Below are positions 5,437-5,811 of a stretch of DNA of 5,811 nucleotides, piece after piece. Below the pieces are notes generated by a model. The model was not told the DNA's origin. It did not search any database and saw only the letters and a list, made by a program, of their open reading frames with translations. The position numbers were made by a program, and so were the translations under genes. Source of the DNA: an uncultured Eubacterium sp. GTDB lineage: Bacteria > Bacillota > Clostridia > Lachnospirales > Lachnospiraceae. How positions within the stretch are numbered: the first letter of the stretch is position 1; each line of letters begins with the position of its first letter. The stretch covers positions 1 to 5,811 of the forward strand of contig CAJOPM010000083.1 in NCBI GenBank assembly GCA_905236225.1. The letters run 5' to 3'.

Positions 5437-5811
5437 TTACAAAAACTCGATTGATATGAGTGTAAGCCCTTTAGCCGGTGCAGTAGGTCCTGCATATTTC
5501 CTGTCACATTTTTTAAGTATCTCGCCTACATTTTGAGGTTCCATCCTGCCGGCTCCAACTTCAATCAACGTCCCTGCTATTATCCTTACCATATTATATA
5601 AAAATCCCGCCCCGCATACGCGAATTGAGATAATATCTTCTTCTTTTAAAATAGAAATAGAATATATCGTTCGAATAGTATCTTTGACCTGCGCATGTGT
5701 AGAGCAAAAACTTTTAAAATCATGCGGTCCTATAAGATAAGACGCCGCCGCTCTCATCTTGTCTATATCCAGAGGATATCTGTAATGGTATGTATCTTTT
5801 GCCCTTTGCGG
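5437..5811 (-). CDS. truA: tRNA pseudouridine(38-40) synthase TruA, C-terminal 124 residues (runs off right edge)
   Basis: TruA converts uridines 38-40 in the tRNA anticodon stem-loop to pseudouridine. The frame is open to the right edge, and the first 18 codons already match the family, with YHYRYPLDIDKM leading into the conserved helix, so the Met at 5757 is internal and not the start. Typical TruA features follow: LIGPHDFKSFCS (window residues 26-37), the strand and helix GAGFLYNMVRIIAGTLIEVG (67-86), and the closing AGPTAPAKGLTL with the final strand ISIEFL. Full-length TruA is about 245-270 residues, so about half is missing, including the catalytic aspartate. In many Firmicutes truA ends an ECF-transporter cluster and precedes rplM-rpsI; here the hydrolase operon follows instead. 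The C-terminus is normal and complete. Confidence 0.95.
   Translation of the reverse strand, partial: PQRAKDTYHYRYPLDIDKMRAAASYLIGPHDFKSFCSTHAQVKDTIRTIYSISILKEEDIISIRVCGAGFLYNMVRIIAGTLIEVGAGRMEPQNVGEILKKCDRKYAGPTAPAKGLTLISIEFL

Noticed and set aside
5437..5757. A stand-alone 106-residue protein starting at 5757
   Set aside because: The frame continues open to the window edge and the extra 18 codons match TruA, so the Met is internal.

Overview
The window looks like chromosomal DNA from a low-to-moderate GC Gram-positive anaerobe, most likely a member of the Lachnospiraceae or a related Clostridia group. This rests on protein style: a CwlO/PcsB-like coiled-coil NlpC/P60 hydrolase, a methionine aminopeptidase with an N-terminal SEC-C zinc motif, the galactokinase sequence pattern, strong AGGAG-type ribosome binding sites, and AT-rich codon use. 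No mobile element, tRNA, rRNA, CRISPR array or phage gene was seen. Every gene I can support lies on the minus strand, so the window reads from right to left.

Right edge (5437-5811): the C-terminal half of tRNA pseudouridine synthase TruA. Next comes a 223-base intergenic stretch (5214-5436). It holds no convincing terminator, a 19-codon gene-like 3' tail that follows an in-frame stop (a possible gene relic), and a good sigma-A-type promoter with an extended -10 (5253-5281).

From that promoter runs what looks like one five-gene transcription unit: (1) a secreted coiled-coil NlpC/P60 peptidoglycan hydrolase (4023-5213); (2) a single-pass membrane protein with a helical extracytoplasmic region, joined to gene 1 by an ATGA overlap (3337-4026); (3) a SEC-C methionine aminopeptidase (2453-3328), whose ribosome binding site overlaps the stop codon of gene 2; (4) a 495-residue protein that looks like a GT-B glycosyltransferase of the MurG/MGDG-synthase type but that I cannot name (917-2404); (5) galactokinase GalK, overlapping or tightly coupled to gene 4 and cut by the left edge (1-942).

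The operon mixes a cell-wall hydrolase and its likely membrane partner, a protein-maturation enzyme, a putative sugar transferase and the first enzyme of galactose use. Genes 1 and 2 plausibly work together at the cell surface. Genes 4 and 5 could be linked by galactose or nucleotide-sugar metabolism, but this is inference from position only. The least characterised items are the 495-residue GT-B-like protein and the 229-residue membrane protein. I see no evidence for a defence system or other exotic machinery.
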